Shown here in pieces: positions 16,132 through 24,067 of a DNA stretch of 64,000 bases. Source of the DNA: Planctomycetaceae bacterium. GTDB taxonomy: Bacteria; Planctomycetota; Planctomycetia; Planctomycetales; Planctomycetaceae. The notes under the pieces are model-generated. The model did no database searches. It saw nothing but the letters and a program-made list of their open reading frames with translations, and had not been told where the DNA came from. Position numbers and translations under genes: made by a program. The stretch lies in NCBI GenBank assembly GCA_021732785.1, contig JAKFUG010000023.1:62001-126000 (forward strand). The letters are read 5' to 3'. How positions within the stretch are numbered: the first letter of the stretch is position 1; every line of letters begins with the position of its first letter.

Positions 16132-18673
16132 ACTGCCCGCCCGCCGCCTGGAACATCGCGTGCTGGCGGTCGCCGCGCGACAGCGCGTACGCCAGCAGAT
16201 CGAGAATCTCGTCTTCCTTGAACGTGTTGAGCAATCCGTTCGGCATCATCGACGTCTTCGCCGGAATGACGTCTTCGATGGTGTTGACGTTGATCGTCAC
16301 TTGATCGTCCGGATTCAGCATATTCGTGCTGATTTTCCAAGTATCGCCGTTCAGATTCACAATCCGCCCGGTGACCGATTTTCCTTCCGTCGTGGTGATG
16401 GTGACCGCGGCGTATTGATCGCTGATCACTTTGCTCGGGTCGACAATCGATTCCAGCAGATCGCGCGGGCTGAACCGTCCGGCGACCGCCGTCAAATCCG
16501 GACCGAGCGCGCCCCCCTGGTTGTCGTACCGGTGACACGAGAAGCAATTCGCGGCTCCGAACAGCGCTTTGCCGCGGTCGAAGTTGCGGCCCTGGATGCC
16601 CCCCGCCGTCTTCTCCACCAGTTCGTCGAGCTTCCAGTCTTTCACGAAGGGACGCGGGGGCGCGACGGGTTGCGTGACTTCCTGTTTCGGCGCGGCATCG
16701 AGAATGGGCTTGAGTGCCGCGAGTTCTTCCGGCTTCACATTCTCGAGTGCATCTTTCTTGATATTCGCCACAAAGAGACTGAAACTGGCCCCACCGCGGT
16801 AACTCGCCGCTTTGTTGAACCAGGCGAAATACGTCTCTCGCAGTGCCGGCGTCCAACCCGCCTGCAAGCGACGTAGCGACCGCGCGTATTCGATTTGTTC
16901 TTCCTGTGACGGAGCCGTCTCCAGCAGTTTGACGAGTTTGTCTGCCACCGGGGCTTGCAGATAAACCACGAGTTGCCCGAGTTCCGCATTCAGTTCCGGG
17001 CCGGTCGCTGGGAAAAGAGCATTGAACTTCGTGATCAAGTGGCGCTGCGACTCGACGTCCGGCATGCCGAGCCGGTTAAACGTCACCTGATAGACCCGCA
17101 CCAGATCCAGCCGTTGTTCCGGGGTGAGTTGTTCCCAGCCAAGCCGATCCAGAGCTGCCAGCACTGGTCCGAGTTTCGTGGGATCCAGCGGCGGATCGGC
17201 TGGTTTCCGATGGAGCGGGCAAGGTGCCGTTGCACGCGCATACGCCAACAAGGCTTGAATCGCCGCGGTGGGATTGGTTTCCGCAAGAGCGTTCGCACCC
17301 CATGTTGCAATGGGCTGATGTTCGATCGCAATGCGCGCGGCTTGACGGATGAAGCGATCGGGATGAGACAAATGCGGCCATGCGACATCCACGGCGCGGG
17401 CATCCACCACGCCGTGAAACGCTTCCAACGATTTTCGTAATTGCCGCGCTGCCGCAGCCGGGGTATCGACGGGAATCTTTGCGGGCGCGGTGGATTCTTC
17501 ACCGACATACGTCACCCGGTACAACCCCGATGTTGTCTTGCGGCCGCCAATCGTGAAGTACATCGCCCCATCGGGATGAATCACCACATCCGTCAACGGC
17601 AGCGGCGACCCCGAGATGAATTCCTCGAACGTTCCGCCATACGTTGCTCCCTGCGGTGTGAGATGGACCGCGTACAGTTTGCCGTAGCTCCAGTCGTTGA
17701 TGAACAAGGCTTCCTGATACTTCGCGGGGAACTTCGCTCCGTATCCGAAGGCGATGCCCGTCGGCGAACCCGGCCCGATGTTGATCGCCGCAGGCGTGCT
17801 GTCCGGGTAGTAGGCGGGCCATTTTCCGGCTCCGTTACGCCACCCGAATTCCGATCCGCTCACCACATGGCAGACTCGCGTGGGACGATACCACGGCGTA
17901 TTGATGTCCCACTCCATGTCGGCGTCAAACGTGAAAAGTTCGCCATCATGGTTCACCGCTGCGTCAAACTGATTGCGAAACCCGACCGAGACGATTTCCC
18001 AGTTCTTCCCCGTGGGATCGATGCGATAGATGGTGCCACCGGGTCCAAGCACGCCCTTCATGAAGCCGCGGCCGTCGGGCATTCGCGGCAGCAGATGATC
18101 TTCGCCCCACAACGGCGGGACACGGGTTTTGTTGTACGCCGTCATCTTCGTCTGATTGCCGCAGACGATGTACAACCCCTGCTTGTCGGGCGTGAGCAAC
18201 ACCGCATGCGGGCCATGTTCGCCGGTCTTGCCTTCGAACAACCGCAGCGTTTCGACGGAGTCGAGCACGTCGTCGTGGTTCGTGTCCTTCACGCGGTATA
18301 CCCCCTCGGCGAATTTCCCCGCGGAGTTGACCACGACATAAAGGGAATCGAACGCCCACACCAGCCCTTGCGCTTCCCCCAGCGGGACGGGAATCGGTTC
18401 AATCCTGGGTTCGCCCGTTTGACCGATGGCGGGCGGCGTGACGCGAAACAAACCGCCGTTTTGATCGCAAACGATGAGTCGCCCCTTGGGATCAACACAC
18501 ATATTGACCCACGACCCCTGCTGTTCGCGCGGCACCGTGTAGAGCCGTTCGACCTGGAACCCCTTCATCACCTTGAGCGATTCCGCCGATGTGGCCAGTG
18601 GTTCTTTAGCGGCAAATGTGACGGTGGGGAATAATCCGCAAAGAACGGCGACGTTCAGCAGCAGTCGAGACAT
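16130..18673 (-). CDS. Secreted sorbosone-dehydrogenase-like protein with PVC-type haem-binding domain
   Basis: The protein is 847 aa with a signal peptide (residues 1-21, ending in FAA). The first half (about 25-395) is a beta-propeller of the glucose/sorbosone dehydrogenase type, with repeats such as GRLIVCDQNGGLFRV and VVIHPDGAMYFTIGG. The middle (about 410-660) is helical and HEAT-like. The C-terminus is a cytochrome-c-like domain with the haem-attachment motif CFSCH at 710-714 and Met residues in SMMPNGL as candidate axial ligands. This architecture is characteristic of planctomycetes and verrucomicrobia. It presumably oxidises a sugar-like substrate in the periplasm and passes electrons to haem. 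The substrate is unknown. Confidence 0.9.
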   Translation of the reverse strand: MSRLLLNVAVLCGLFPTVTFAAKEPLATSAESLKVMKGFQVERLYTVPREQQGSWVNMCVDPKGRLIVCDQNGGLFRVTPPAIGQTGEPRIEPIPVPLGEAQGLVWAFDSLYVVVNSAGKFAEGVYRVKDTNHDDVLDSVETLRLFEGKTGEHGPHAVLLTPDKQGLYIVCGNQTKMTAYNKTRVPPLWGEDHLLPRMPDGRGFMKGVLGPGGTIYRIDPTGKNWEIVSVGFRNQFDAAVNHDGELFTFDADMEWDINTPWYRPTRVCHVVSGSEFGWRNGAGKWPAYYPDSTPAAINIGPGSPTGIAFGYGAKFPAKYQEALFINDWSYGKLYAVHLTPQGATYGGTFEEFISGSPLPLTDVVIHPDGAMYFTIGGRKTTSGLYRVTYVGEESTAPAKIPVDTPAAAARQLRKSLEAFHGVVDARAVDVAWPHLSHPDRFIRQAARIAIEHQPIATWGANALAETNPTAAIQALLAYARATAPCPLHRKPADPPLDPTKLGPVLAALDRLGWEQLTPEQRLDLVRVYQVTFNRLGMPDVESQRHLITKFNALFPATGPELNAELGQLVVYLQAPVADKLVKLLETAPSQEEQIEYARSLRRLQAGWTPALRETYFAWFNKAASYRGGASFSLFVANIKKDALENVKPEELAALKPILDAAPKQEVTQPVAPPRPFVKDWKLDELVEKTAGGIQGRNFDRGKALFGAANCFSCHRYDNQGGALGPDLTAVAGRFSPRDLLESIVDPSKVISDQYAAVTITTTEGKSVTGRIVNLNGDTWKISTNMLNPDDQVTINVNTIEDVIPAKTSMMPNGLLNTFKEDEILDLLAYALSRGDRQHAMFQAAGGQ

Positions 18674-18779
18674 GGGGGCCTCTTGGTCGACACGACGGGT
18701 TCAAAATAAAATGGTCGCCGTGTTTTATCCGAAACAGCCGCTGTCGACCACTCTTAACGTAGCGTTCACGCTTCGAGAA

Positions 18780-18859
18780 GTAGGGTTTGCCGAGTCCGCG
18801 AGGCGAACCGCATCACTGGGACAATTCCTGGTTCGCCTCGCGGACTCGGCAAACCCTAC
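18780..18859. repeat. Perfect 30-bp inverted repeat, AGGGTTTGCCGAGTCC family
   Basis: Arms 18780-18809 and 18830-18859 are exact inverted copies separated by 20 bases. The right arm supplies the TAG stop codon (18856-18858) of the minus-strand epimerase gene. It lies between a divergent and a convergent gene end and has no T tract, so it looks like a mobile palindrome rather than a simple terminator. Confidence 0.88.
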
Positions 18860-19845
18860 GAGGTTCTGATCCACGCACGCAATCGACGTAGCCCTTCATC
18901 CACGGAGACCGGCGGTTGATAACCGAGATCGAGGATCGCGGGGGAAAGGTCGTACCAGTGATCCGTCGAGAGTTGCCGGGCGACAAACCGCGTCATCGGC
19001 GGCTCGTCGCGCCAACGCATGACGGTGTAGAGACCTTCGAGCATCGCTCCGACGGCATACGCGGCTGGTGCGGAAATCGAACGACGCACCGGCGGCAGAT
19101 CGGCACACGCGAGCATCTGGTCGATCAGTTCCCACAATGGACGCGGTTCATTGTTGGCGATGAAATACGCCTTTCCCGCACATGCCGCAGTAGGAGTCAA
19201 GCGGTCATACGCCGCGAGATGAGCGGCGACTGCGTTGTCGATGTACGTCGTGTCGACGCGGTTGCGACCATTGCCGACCCGCCGCAATTTCCCGGCTTTG
19301 GCACGCGCGATCAATCGCGGCACGAGATGATTGTCCCCCGGCCCCCAGATGAGGTGCGGGCGTAGCGCCATGGTAGATAGTGTCGGTCCATTCGCTGCGA
19401 GAACCGAACGTTCCGCTTCCGCTTTGGTCCGCGGGTAGTGCGTGAGATACGTCGCGGAATACGGCACGGATTCATTCACTCCGGCTTCATCACTGCCGGC
19501 ATACACGACGCTGGGCGAGCTCGTGTAAATCAACCGTGTGATGGCATGGGCACGGCAAGCATCGAGCACGTTCTGTGTCCCGACGACATTGACCTGATGA
19601 TATTCCGAAAGGGGCCCCCACACGCCCGCTTTGGCCGCCACGTGGAAGATCACGTCGCAACCCTCGGCAGCGCGAAGCACGTCGTCACGCTCGGCAAGAT
19701 CGCCGCGGAAGGTCTCCACACCAATCGCACTCAACGCCGGATAATCCCCGCGCGCGAGACTGCGGACCGTTACGCCGCGCGCGATCAAAGCGCGACACAA
19801 CGCCTGTCCGAGGAACCCGCCGCCACCGGTTACCAGCGCCGTCAT
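18856..19845 (-). CDS. NAD-dependent epimerase / 3-beta-hydroxysteroid dehydrogenase-like protein
   Basis: The protein is 329 aa from the ATG at 19845, chosen because the Rossmann motif starts at once (MTALVTGGGGFLGQAL). An upstream in-frame ATG at 19899 would add 18 residues with no family match. Extended SDR features: DLAERDD, FHVAAKAGVWG, VNVVGTQNVLDACR, YTSSPSVVYAG and the catalytic YPRTK. The pattern is close to the 3-beta-HSD/isomerase and hopanoid-associated sugar-epimerase group, so the substrate may be a sterol, hopanoid-linked sugar or nucleotide sugar. Its start overlaps the stop of the upstream PhyH-like gene by 4 bases (ATGA), indicating one operon. Confidence 0.83.
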   Translation of the reverse strand: MTALVTGGGGFLGQALCRALIARGVTVRSLARGDYPALSAIGVETFRGDLAERDDVLRAAEGCDVIFHVAAKAGVWGPLSEYHQVNVVGTQNVLDACRAHAITRLIYTSSPSVVYAGSDEAGVNESVPYSATYLTHYPRTKAEAERSVLAANGPTLSTMALRPHLIWGPGDNHLVPRLIARAKAGKLRRVGNGRNRVDTTYIDNAVAAHLAAYDRLTPTAACAGKAYFIANNEPRPLWELIDQMLACADLPPVRRSISAPAAYAVGAMLEGLYTVMRWRDEPPMTRFVARQLSTDHWYDLSPAILDLGYQPPVSVDEGLRRLRAWIRTS

Positions 19846-20573
19846 GCGGCCTCCGGTTGAACGTCTGACGCCGAGCGCACCGGATGAAATTCGTGCCACT
19901 GGTAACCGTCGGGGAGTTGCGGATCGGCGGCAAATTCCAGATGAATCACCCGGCGGTGCGAGGTCGAACCCGGTTCGGAGCGCGGGCTGGAATGATCAAT
20001 CAGCGGCCGCATCGCGATCACGTCCCCACGATCCGCGAGCAAACAGACGACGTCGCCGCGTTGGCCCGGTTGATGACTCCCCGCGATCACACTCAGCGGC
20101 CCATTCTCCATCGTGGAAGGATCGAGATGAATCCGCAGCGAGAGCATCCGTGCGAGCACCGACTCCGGCGGTTCGCAATGCCACAACCCGGCCTTGCACC
20201 GCGGCGGAGAATACCGGTCGCTCAACCGCATGGGTGGCTGAATGACGATCGACCGGTCCTTGTGCCACGGCACGGCCCACGTCTGTCCGGGCGGTTTGTC
20301 GAACAGCAACCCGCGGACCAGGCCCGCCTCTGCACCCAGCACCGCACAGACGAAGTCCCTCAGCACCGGTTTCCGCCACCAGTCAATGACCGCCGGACAC
20401 AGCCGCAACAAATCCCGCGCCGCATAGACGGCCTCGCACGAGCGCACCGCGGCGTCATCGACAGGAAGCTGGTCTTTCAAGGCGCGCAACATGATTCCGA
20501 TTGCATCGGTCGTAAAGACCTCCAGCAGTGCGACGTAACCGTCGCGAGCGCAGGCGTCGAAAGGAAGATCCAT
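19842..20573 (-). CDS. Phytanoyl-CoA dioxygenase (PhyH) family protein
   Basis: The protein is 243 aa. It resembles Fe(II)/2-oxoglutarate oxygenases of the PhyH group: the metal-binding HxD is WHKD, MRPLIDHSS is a possible distal His region, and RRVIHLEF carries the conserved Arg for 2-oxoglutarate followed by the strand typical of the family end. These enzymes hydroxylate small lipids or natural products. It is translationally coupled to the downstream epimerase/3-beta-HSD-like gene, which favours a shared pathway. The substrate is not determinable from sequence. Confidence 0.8.
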   Translation of the reverse strand: MDLPFDACARDGYVALLEVFTTDAIGIMLRALKDQLPVDDAAVRSCEAVYAARDLLRLCPAVIDWWRKPVLRDFVCAVLGAEAGLVRGLLFDKPPGQTWAVPWHKDRSIVIQPPMRLSDRYSPPRCKAGLWHCEPPESVLARMLSLRIHLDPSTMENGPLSVIAGSHQPGQRGDVVCLLADRGDVIAMRPLIDHSSPRSEPGSTSHRRVIHLEFAADPQLPDGYQWHEFHPVRSASDVQPEAA

Positions 20574-20607
20574 CAGAATATGTTCTCGACCCGGGTAACA
20601 ATCCGGC

Positions 20608-20856
20608 CTAGAAATTCACCAGCCACATGAGCGCGATGATCAGACAAATCGTGATCGTCCCCAGCACCCACAGTGGCTTTTGTGACGGCGGGGCGTCCTC
20701 TTCCGAAATGTACTTCCCGCACGATGGACACCGCGGAGAATCTTCCAGCATTTCCTCGCGGCAATACGGGCACGCGATCATCACCGGCTCGTCATCATCA
20801 TCGAACGAATCGCCATCGTCGTCCCAGTCGTCGCCATATTTGGTGTCTTCAAGCAT
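20608..20856 (-). CDS. Small zinc-ribbon membrane protein
   Basis: The protein is 82 aa from the ATG at 20856; an alternative ATG at 20883 would give 91 aa. An acidic N-terminus (DDWDDDGDSFDDDDE) precedes a zinc ribbon with two CxxC pairs (CPYC and CPSC), and a single transmembrane helix ends the protein (VLGTITICLIIALMWLV). The zinc-ribbon-plus-helix layout recurs in planctomycetes, but the function is unknown. A REP-like palindrome lies directly upstream, between this gene and the transposase gene. Confidence 0.72.
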   Translation of the reverse strand: MLEDTKYGDDWDDDGDSFDDDDEPVMIACPYCREEMLEDSPRCPSCGKYISEEDAPPSQKPLWVLGTITICLIIALMWLVNF

Positions 20857-20892
20857 CTTCAACGTCGCTCGATGAGTCCGCACACGCTGACA

Positions 20893-20924
20893 GCACCCCG
20901 GCTGCTCAGAAGCAGCCGGGGTGC
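20893..20924. repeat. REP-like palindrome, GCACCCCGGCTGCT family (copy 1, downstream of the transposase)
   Basis: A perfect 14-bp stem (GCACCCCGGCTGCT, 20893-20906, with its complement at 20911-20924) has a 4-base loop. It lies 17 bases beyond the stop codon of the REP-associated transposase. Related copies are at 21593, 22287 and 59030. Confidence 0.9.
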
Positions 20925-20941
20925 TCTTCCGCGTCCAATCG

Positions 20942-21553
20942 TCATTCTTTAAACAAATAGTTATCGATCGATACCGGTGGATGACCTACTTTGTCTTCGA
21001 CGAATCGCCGATATCGATCTCGACCACCAGCGATGGTCAAGATCGACGATTGATTCGGCAACCGCCCTTGACGGGCACCAGTGTAATCGAGGTAGCTGGA
21101 AAACTCCCATTCGTCGGGCCGCCTCACCAGTCCTGCGTCAACCGGGTTGAGATGGATATACCGCGAAACATGCAACAAACCGAGTTCATCATCGATGTGC
21201 CTGGCGCGAAAGCGACCTTGAAAGAGTGGCCCAACACGCTCGCGTTCCCGATTGACAGCGTTCGTGTAGGATTGCGACAGGCTTTGCATGGCAGCGGAGA
21301 AGGTCTCATCGGAGATCTGCACCAACAGATGGTAATGATTCGGCATCAGGCAGTAAGCCACGATTTGGCACGAGCGTGACAAAGCTTGCCGATTGTTCAA
21401 TTCAGACTGGTTCATGCCGCACAAATACTGTCCTGTCCGTCGCAGGAAGAACAGGTCATTCTCTCTCGAGAAAAACACGAGCTGCCGATCGACTCCGCGG
21501 TTGTAGATGTGGAAATACTCTCCGATTTCGAAGACTTCTTTTCGACGCGACAT
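20942..21553 (-). CDS. REP-associated tyrosine transposase (RAYT, Y1-type HUH nuclease)
   Basis: The protein is 203 aa, complete. It has the IS200/IS605-like Y1 fold of RAYT proteins: FHIYNRGVDRQ at the start, the HUH metal-binding motif MPNHYHLLVQ (His73 and His75), the candidate catalytic tyrosine in SLSQSYTNAVN (Tyr96), PLFQGRFRARHID, and the typical SRYIHLNPVDAGLV and WEFSSYLDY segments. RAYTs nick single-stranded REP sequences and are thought to spread them; they usually lack flanking IS ends. Here REP-like palindromes sit at both sides (20893-20924 and 21593-21624), which is the expected arrangement for a RAYT and its cognate REPs. All motifs are intact, so it may be active. Confidence 0.93.
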   Translation of the reverse strand: MSRRKEVFEIGEYFHIYNRGVDRQLVFFSRENDLFFLRRTGQYLCGMNQSELNNRQALSRSCQIVAYCLMPNHYHLLVQISDETFSAAMQSLSQSYTNAVNRERERVGPLFQGRFRARHIDDELGLLHVSRYIHLNPVDAGLVRRPDEWEFSSYLDYTGARQGRLPNQSSILTIAGGRDRYRRFVEDKVGHPPVSIDNYLFKE

Positions 21554-21592
21554 AGAACTTCAACCCACTCGACGGCGGACGGCACCGACGGA

Positions 21593-21624
21593 GCACCCCG
21601 GCTGCGAGGAAGCAGCCGGGGTGC
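21593..21624. repeat. REP-like palindrome, GCACCCCGGCTGC family (copy 2, upstream of the transposase)
   Basis: A perfect 13-bp stem (21593-21605 with 21612-21624) has a 6-base loop. It lies 40 bases upstream of the transposase start and 22 bases downstream of the XRE-like gene. Its left arm is identical to that of copy 1 except for the last base. Confidence 0.9.
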
Positions 21625-21645
21625 GTTCTGCATGTCACACTTCCT

Positions 21646-22008
21646 TCAAACCGGAGACGCCGTCGCGGGTGGGGATGAATTCGTGACCGGTGTTGCCTGC
21701 AGGTGAAGACCCAGCACTTTGACCAGCCGGTCGATCACGGCGCTCGACAATTCGCCTTCGCCGTGCAGGAACGGATCGAGCGTGGGCCAATCGACCTGGG
21801 CTTCCCGAAAGAGGCGCGGCAATGAAATGCCCTGCTGCAGAGTGCCATGGATCGCGCGACGCAACTCGCCGCTAAAAGACTCTTCCGCGGCAGCGGCGTC
21901 AGCAAGGTCAAACCGTTTTTCGAGTTCAGGCCACTCGCCCTCCACCTCCGCGACTTGGCGTTCCCATTCGGCTCGTTCTTGAGGAGTCAACGTTTTGACA
22001 ATGTTCAT
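21646..22008 (-). CDS. XRE-like DNA-binding protein, putative antitoxin
   Basis: The protein is 120 aa. An N-terminal charged helix (TPQERAEWERQVAEVEGEW) is followed by a helix-turn-helix of the XRE/Cro type (LRRAIHGTLQQGISLPRLF, then VDWPTLDPFLHGEGELSS and VIDRLVKVLGLHL), with a Pro/Ser tail. It starts 4 bases after the preceding small gene ends, so the two are co-transcribed. The size, order and HTH suit the antitoxin of a type II pair with the toxin gene first. It is bracketed, with its partner, by two REP palindromes. Confidence 0.68.
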   Translation of the reverse strand: MNIVKTLTPQERAEWERQVAEVEGEWPELEKRFDLADAAAAEESFSGELRRAIHGTLQQGISLPRLFREAQVDWPTLDPFLHGEGELSSAVIDRLVKVLGLHLQATPVTNSSPPATASPV

Positions 22009-22012
22009 TGCA

Positions 22013-22255
22013 TTAGTCTCGATCAGGAGTAAATGCCGTTACGATCTGCACCGTGATGTCATCCACCCAATCAAAGATGACGACGAGGTACCGCCCGGAG
22101 GCCACAGTGCCGCGTACCAAGGGTAACCCCGTCGATCGGCTGCGTTCAAATCTCGTTGAATTGCGGATGAGTTCATAGACTTCGTCCTGTTCAATGCCGC
22201 GCTCCTGGACTTTTTCGAGGACATCGTCTGTCCAGAGGATATCCAGCCACGGCAT
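22013..22255 (-). CDS. Small putative toxin (BrnT/RelE-fold-like)
   Basis: The protein is 80 aa from the ATG at 22255; a longer frame to 22336 would run through the REP palindrome. The sequence (LWTDDVLEKVQERGI, then VYELIRNSTRFERSR, GTVASGRYLVVIFDWVDD and VQIVTAFTPDRD) resembles small BrnT/DUF4258-like proteins that often pair with HTH antitoxins. The alternating strand pattern VRGTVASGRYLVVIF is typical of an RNase-fold toxin. The XRE-like gene follows at 4 bases. Toxicity is inferred from context only. Confidence 0.6.
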   Translation of the reverse strand: MPWLDILWTDDVLEKVQERGIEQDEVYELIRNSTRFERSRSTGLPLVRGTVASGRYLVVIFDWVDDITVQIVTAFTPDRD

Positions 22256-22286
22256 CGTCCCGCCCCCCGCTTGTCCTACCGACCGA

Positions 22287-22319
22287 GCCCCCCGGCTGCT
22301 CGGAAGCAGCCGGGGGGGC
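22287..22319. repeat. REP-like palindrome, GCACCCCGGCTGCT family (copy 3, diverged)
   Basis: The stem GCCCCCCGGCTGCT (22287-22300) pairs with AGCAGCCGGGGGGGC around a CGGA loop. It is 32 bases upstream of the putative toxin start and 10 bases downstream of the hydroxypyruvate-isomerase-like gene. The outer bases differ from the other copies but the change is compensated on both arms. Confidence 0.82.
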
Positions 22320-22328
22320 GGCTTTGTC

Positions 22329-23210
22329 TCACACATCGCACCAGGTGATGGCTTCCTTCAAGCCGGGTACGCAGTCGCGCGTGGGAATGAATTCGTGGCC
22401 GACGTAGCCGGTGTAGCCGACTTCGAGCAGCGCCCGCATGATCGGCGGGTAGTGGATTTCCTGCGTGTCGTCCATCTCCGCGCGGCCGGGGTTGCCCGCG
22501 GTGTGGATATGGCCGAGCCACTCCTTGTGCTGACGAATCCGCCGGATCACGTCGCCGTCCATGATCTGCACGTGGTAGATGTCGAACAGCAGTTTCACCC
22601 GCGGCGAACCGACCTGCTTCAAAATGTCGATGCAGTAATCGGTATGGTCCCCCTGGTAACCGGGATGGCCTTTCATGGGGTGATCGCTGGCCCGCGTGTT
22701 GAGCATTTCCAGGCACAGCGTGACCTTCTTTTCCTCGGCGAAACCGGCGATCTTCTTCAACGCCGCGACGCAGTTTTTCGCGCCGACGTCGTCGGGAATG
22801 TCTTCGCGCATGCCGGTGAACGTGATGACGTTCGGGCAGCCGAACGCGGCGGATTCTTCGATCCGTTGGCGCAGCAATGTCAGACACTCATCCCAGTATT
22901 TCGGGTTATTGAGCCCTTTCACAAAGCCATGACTCGGAGCGATGGCGCATGTCAAACCGTACTTCTTCATCGTCTGCCATTGATCGGCGGTGGTGATCTC
23001 GATGCTCTTGCAGCCGAGTTTCTTCGCCGTTTCGCACATCGCATCGAGCGACGGGAAATGATCCTTGTAGCACCAGTAAACCAGCGAGTGGTTGATCCGG
23101 CCTTTGAGTGTCGTCGGTTCGGCAGCGTCGGTGGCAGACATGGCAACTCCCGCGGCGAGGGCCGCCGCTCCGGCAAGAACATCACGGCGTGAAAGCGTGG
23201 GATCGGTCAT
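22329..23210 (-). CDS. Tat-exported hydroxypyruvate-isomerase-like TIM-barrel protein
   Basis: The protein is 293 aa from the ATG at 23210. A twin-arginine signal (SRRDVLAGAAALAAGVAMSA) occupies the first 30 residues. The mature part is an AP-endonuclease-2-type TIM barrel like Hyi/xylose-isomerase-like sugar isomerases: IEITTADQW, CLEMLNTRA, FDIYHVQIMDGD, HIHTAGNPGR and VGHEFIPTRD provide the metal-binding Glu, Asp, His and Glu. Planctomycetes encode many of these with Tat signals. The reaction is probably a ketose-aldose or hydroxypyruvate isomerisation, substrate uncertain. Confidence 0.87.
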   Translation of the reverse strand: MTDPTLSRRDVLAGAAALAAGVAMSATDAAEPTTLKGRINHSLVYWCYKDHFPSLDAMCETAKKLGCKSIEITTADQWQTMKKYGLTCAIAPSHGFVKGLNNPKYWDECLTLLRQRIEESAAFGCPNVITFTGMREDIPDDVGAKNCVAALKKIAGFAEEKKVTLCLEMLNTRASDHPMKGHPGYQGDHTDYCIDILKQVGSPRVKLLFDIYHVQIMDGDVIRRIRQHKEWLGHIHTAGNPGRAEMDDTQEIHYPPIMRALLEVGYTGYVGHEFIPTRDCVPGLKEAITWCDV

Positions 23211-23246
23211 GAAAAAAACTCCTGCTTGTGTATGCGGCGTAATCAA

Positions 23247-23906
23247 TCAAGGTGTCGCCATGGGAGCAAACAGTTCCGACAAGGCGACGGTGAATCCGGG
23301 CAACACGTCGCCTCCGGTGAGTTCTTCTGGCGCGCGAACCACGTGGCAGTCATCCAGGCTGCGATAGACCGTGACACTCTGCTGGCGCGGATCGATATAC
23401 CAAACTAGTTCCACGCCGTGGGAAAAGTAGTCGTGGAGTTTCTCGTCCATCTCCTCATCGGTGTTGCCCGGACTGAGCACTTCGACAGCGAGGTTGGGGA
23501 CCAGCACGGCTAACGGAGCGTGAGGTTGAATATTCGCGACGCGCAACCGATCCGTGGACACAAAACTCACGTCGGGAATGCGGACTAGACCCCAGGCGAG
23601 CTTCATCATGCCGTCGGCACCAAAGACTCGACCGAGCCCTGTGCCGCGAATGAATGCAATCAGCAACGCCCCTAATTGCATGGCGACTGCCGATTCAAAT
23701 TGCCCCATGGCTTTTTCCACCAAGATGCCATCGACCAATTCACACAAACGACTTTCTCGAGCTCGAATGGATTCCACATCCTGTTCGGTGGCCGTGCCGG
23801 GGGCGAAGCGGGTGCAAACACGTGACAAGGGAATAGGTCCAAACCGCTGCACGAGATCGGCGGCGGTCCACTCGTGCTTCGAAAGGGGTGTGGTGGCGGT
23901 GCTCAT
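23247..23906 (-). CDS. Uma2 family (DUF820) putative PD-(D/E)XK nuclease, copy 1
   Basis: The protein is 219 aa. The nuclease core is visible: RIPDVSFVSTDRL supplies the Asp, LAVEVLSPGNTDEE the E-x-L-S-P strand, and EMDEKLHDYFSHGVELVWYIDP the Lys and following helix. Uma2 genes are strongly expanded in planctomycetes and cyanobacteria and are not paired with methylases; their biological target is unknown. The stop lies 37 bases upstream of the isomerase start on the same strand. A second, distantly related Uma2 is at 33414. Confidence 0.85.
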   Translation of the reverse strand: MSTATTPLSKHEWTAADLVQRFGPIPLSRVCTRFAPGTATEQDVESIRARESRLCELVDGILVEKAMGQFESAVAMQLGALLIAFIRGTGLGRVFGADGMMKLAWGLVRIPDVSFVSTDRLRVANIQPHAPLAVLVPNLAVEVLSPGNTDEEMDEKLHDYFSHGVELVWYIDPRQQSVTVYRSLDDCHVVRAPEELTGGDVLPGFTVALSELFAPMATP

Positions 23907-24067
23907 CGGTCAGTCACCTTCTGCGGACTGGAATCGGGAACCCAGGAATTATCGGGGGACCGCCACTTTGGAGCAAGTACGAATCATGCGGAAGATTGCG
24001 TTTCCTCACGTGATGCGGTCTGATAGTCGGCATTGCGCTGCGTCGCCGCGGCGTTATCCCGCGGAGA

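Noticed and set aside
15593-16876. Long 427-codon plus-strand frame overlapping the diguanylate cyclase gene and the haem-binding gene
   Set aside because: It runs through the ends of two convincing genes in another frame and has no family resemblance or ribosome-binding site.
20942-21553. IS200 insertion sequence
   Set aside because: The protein is of RAYT type and the flanks are short REP palindromes, not IS200/IS605 ends with a second gene.
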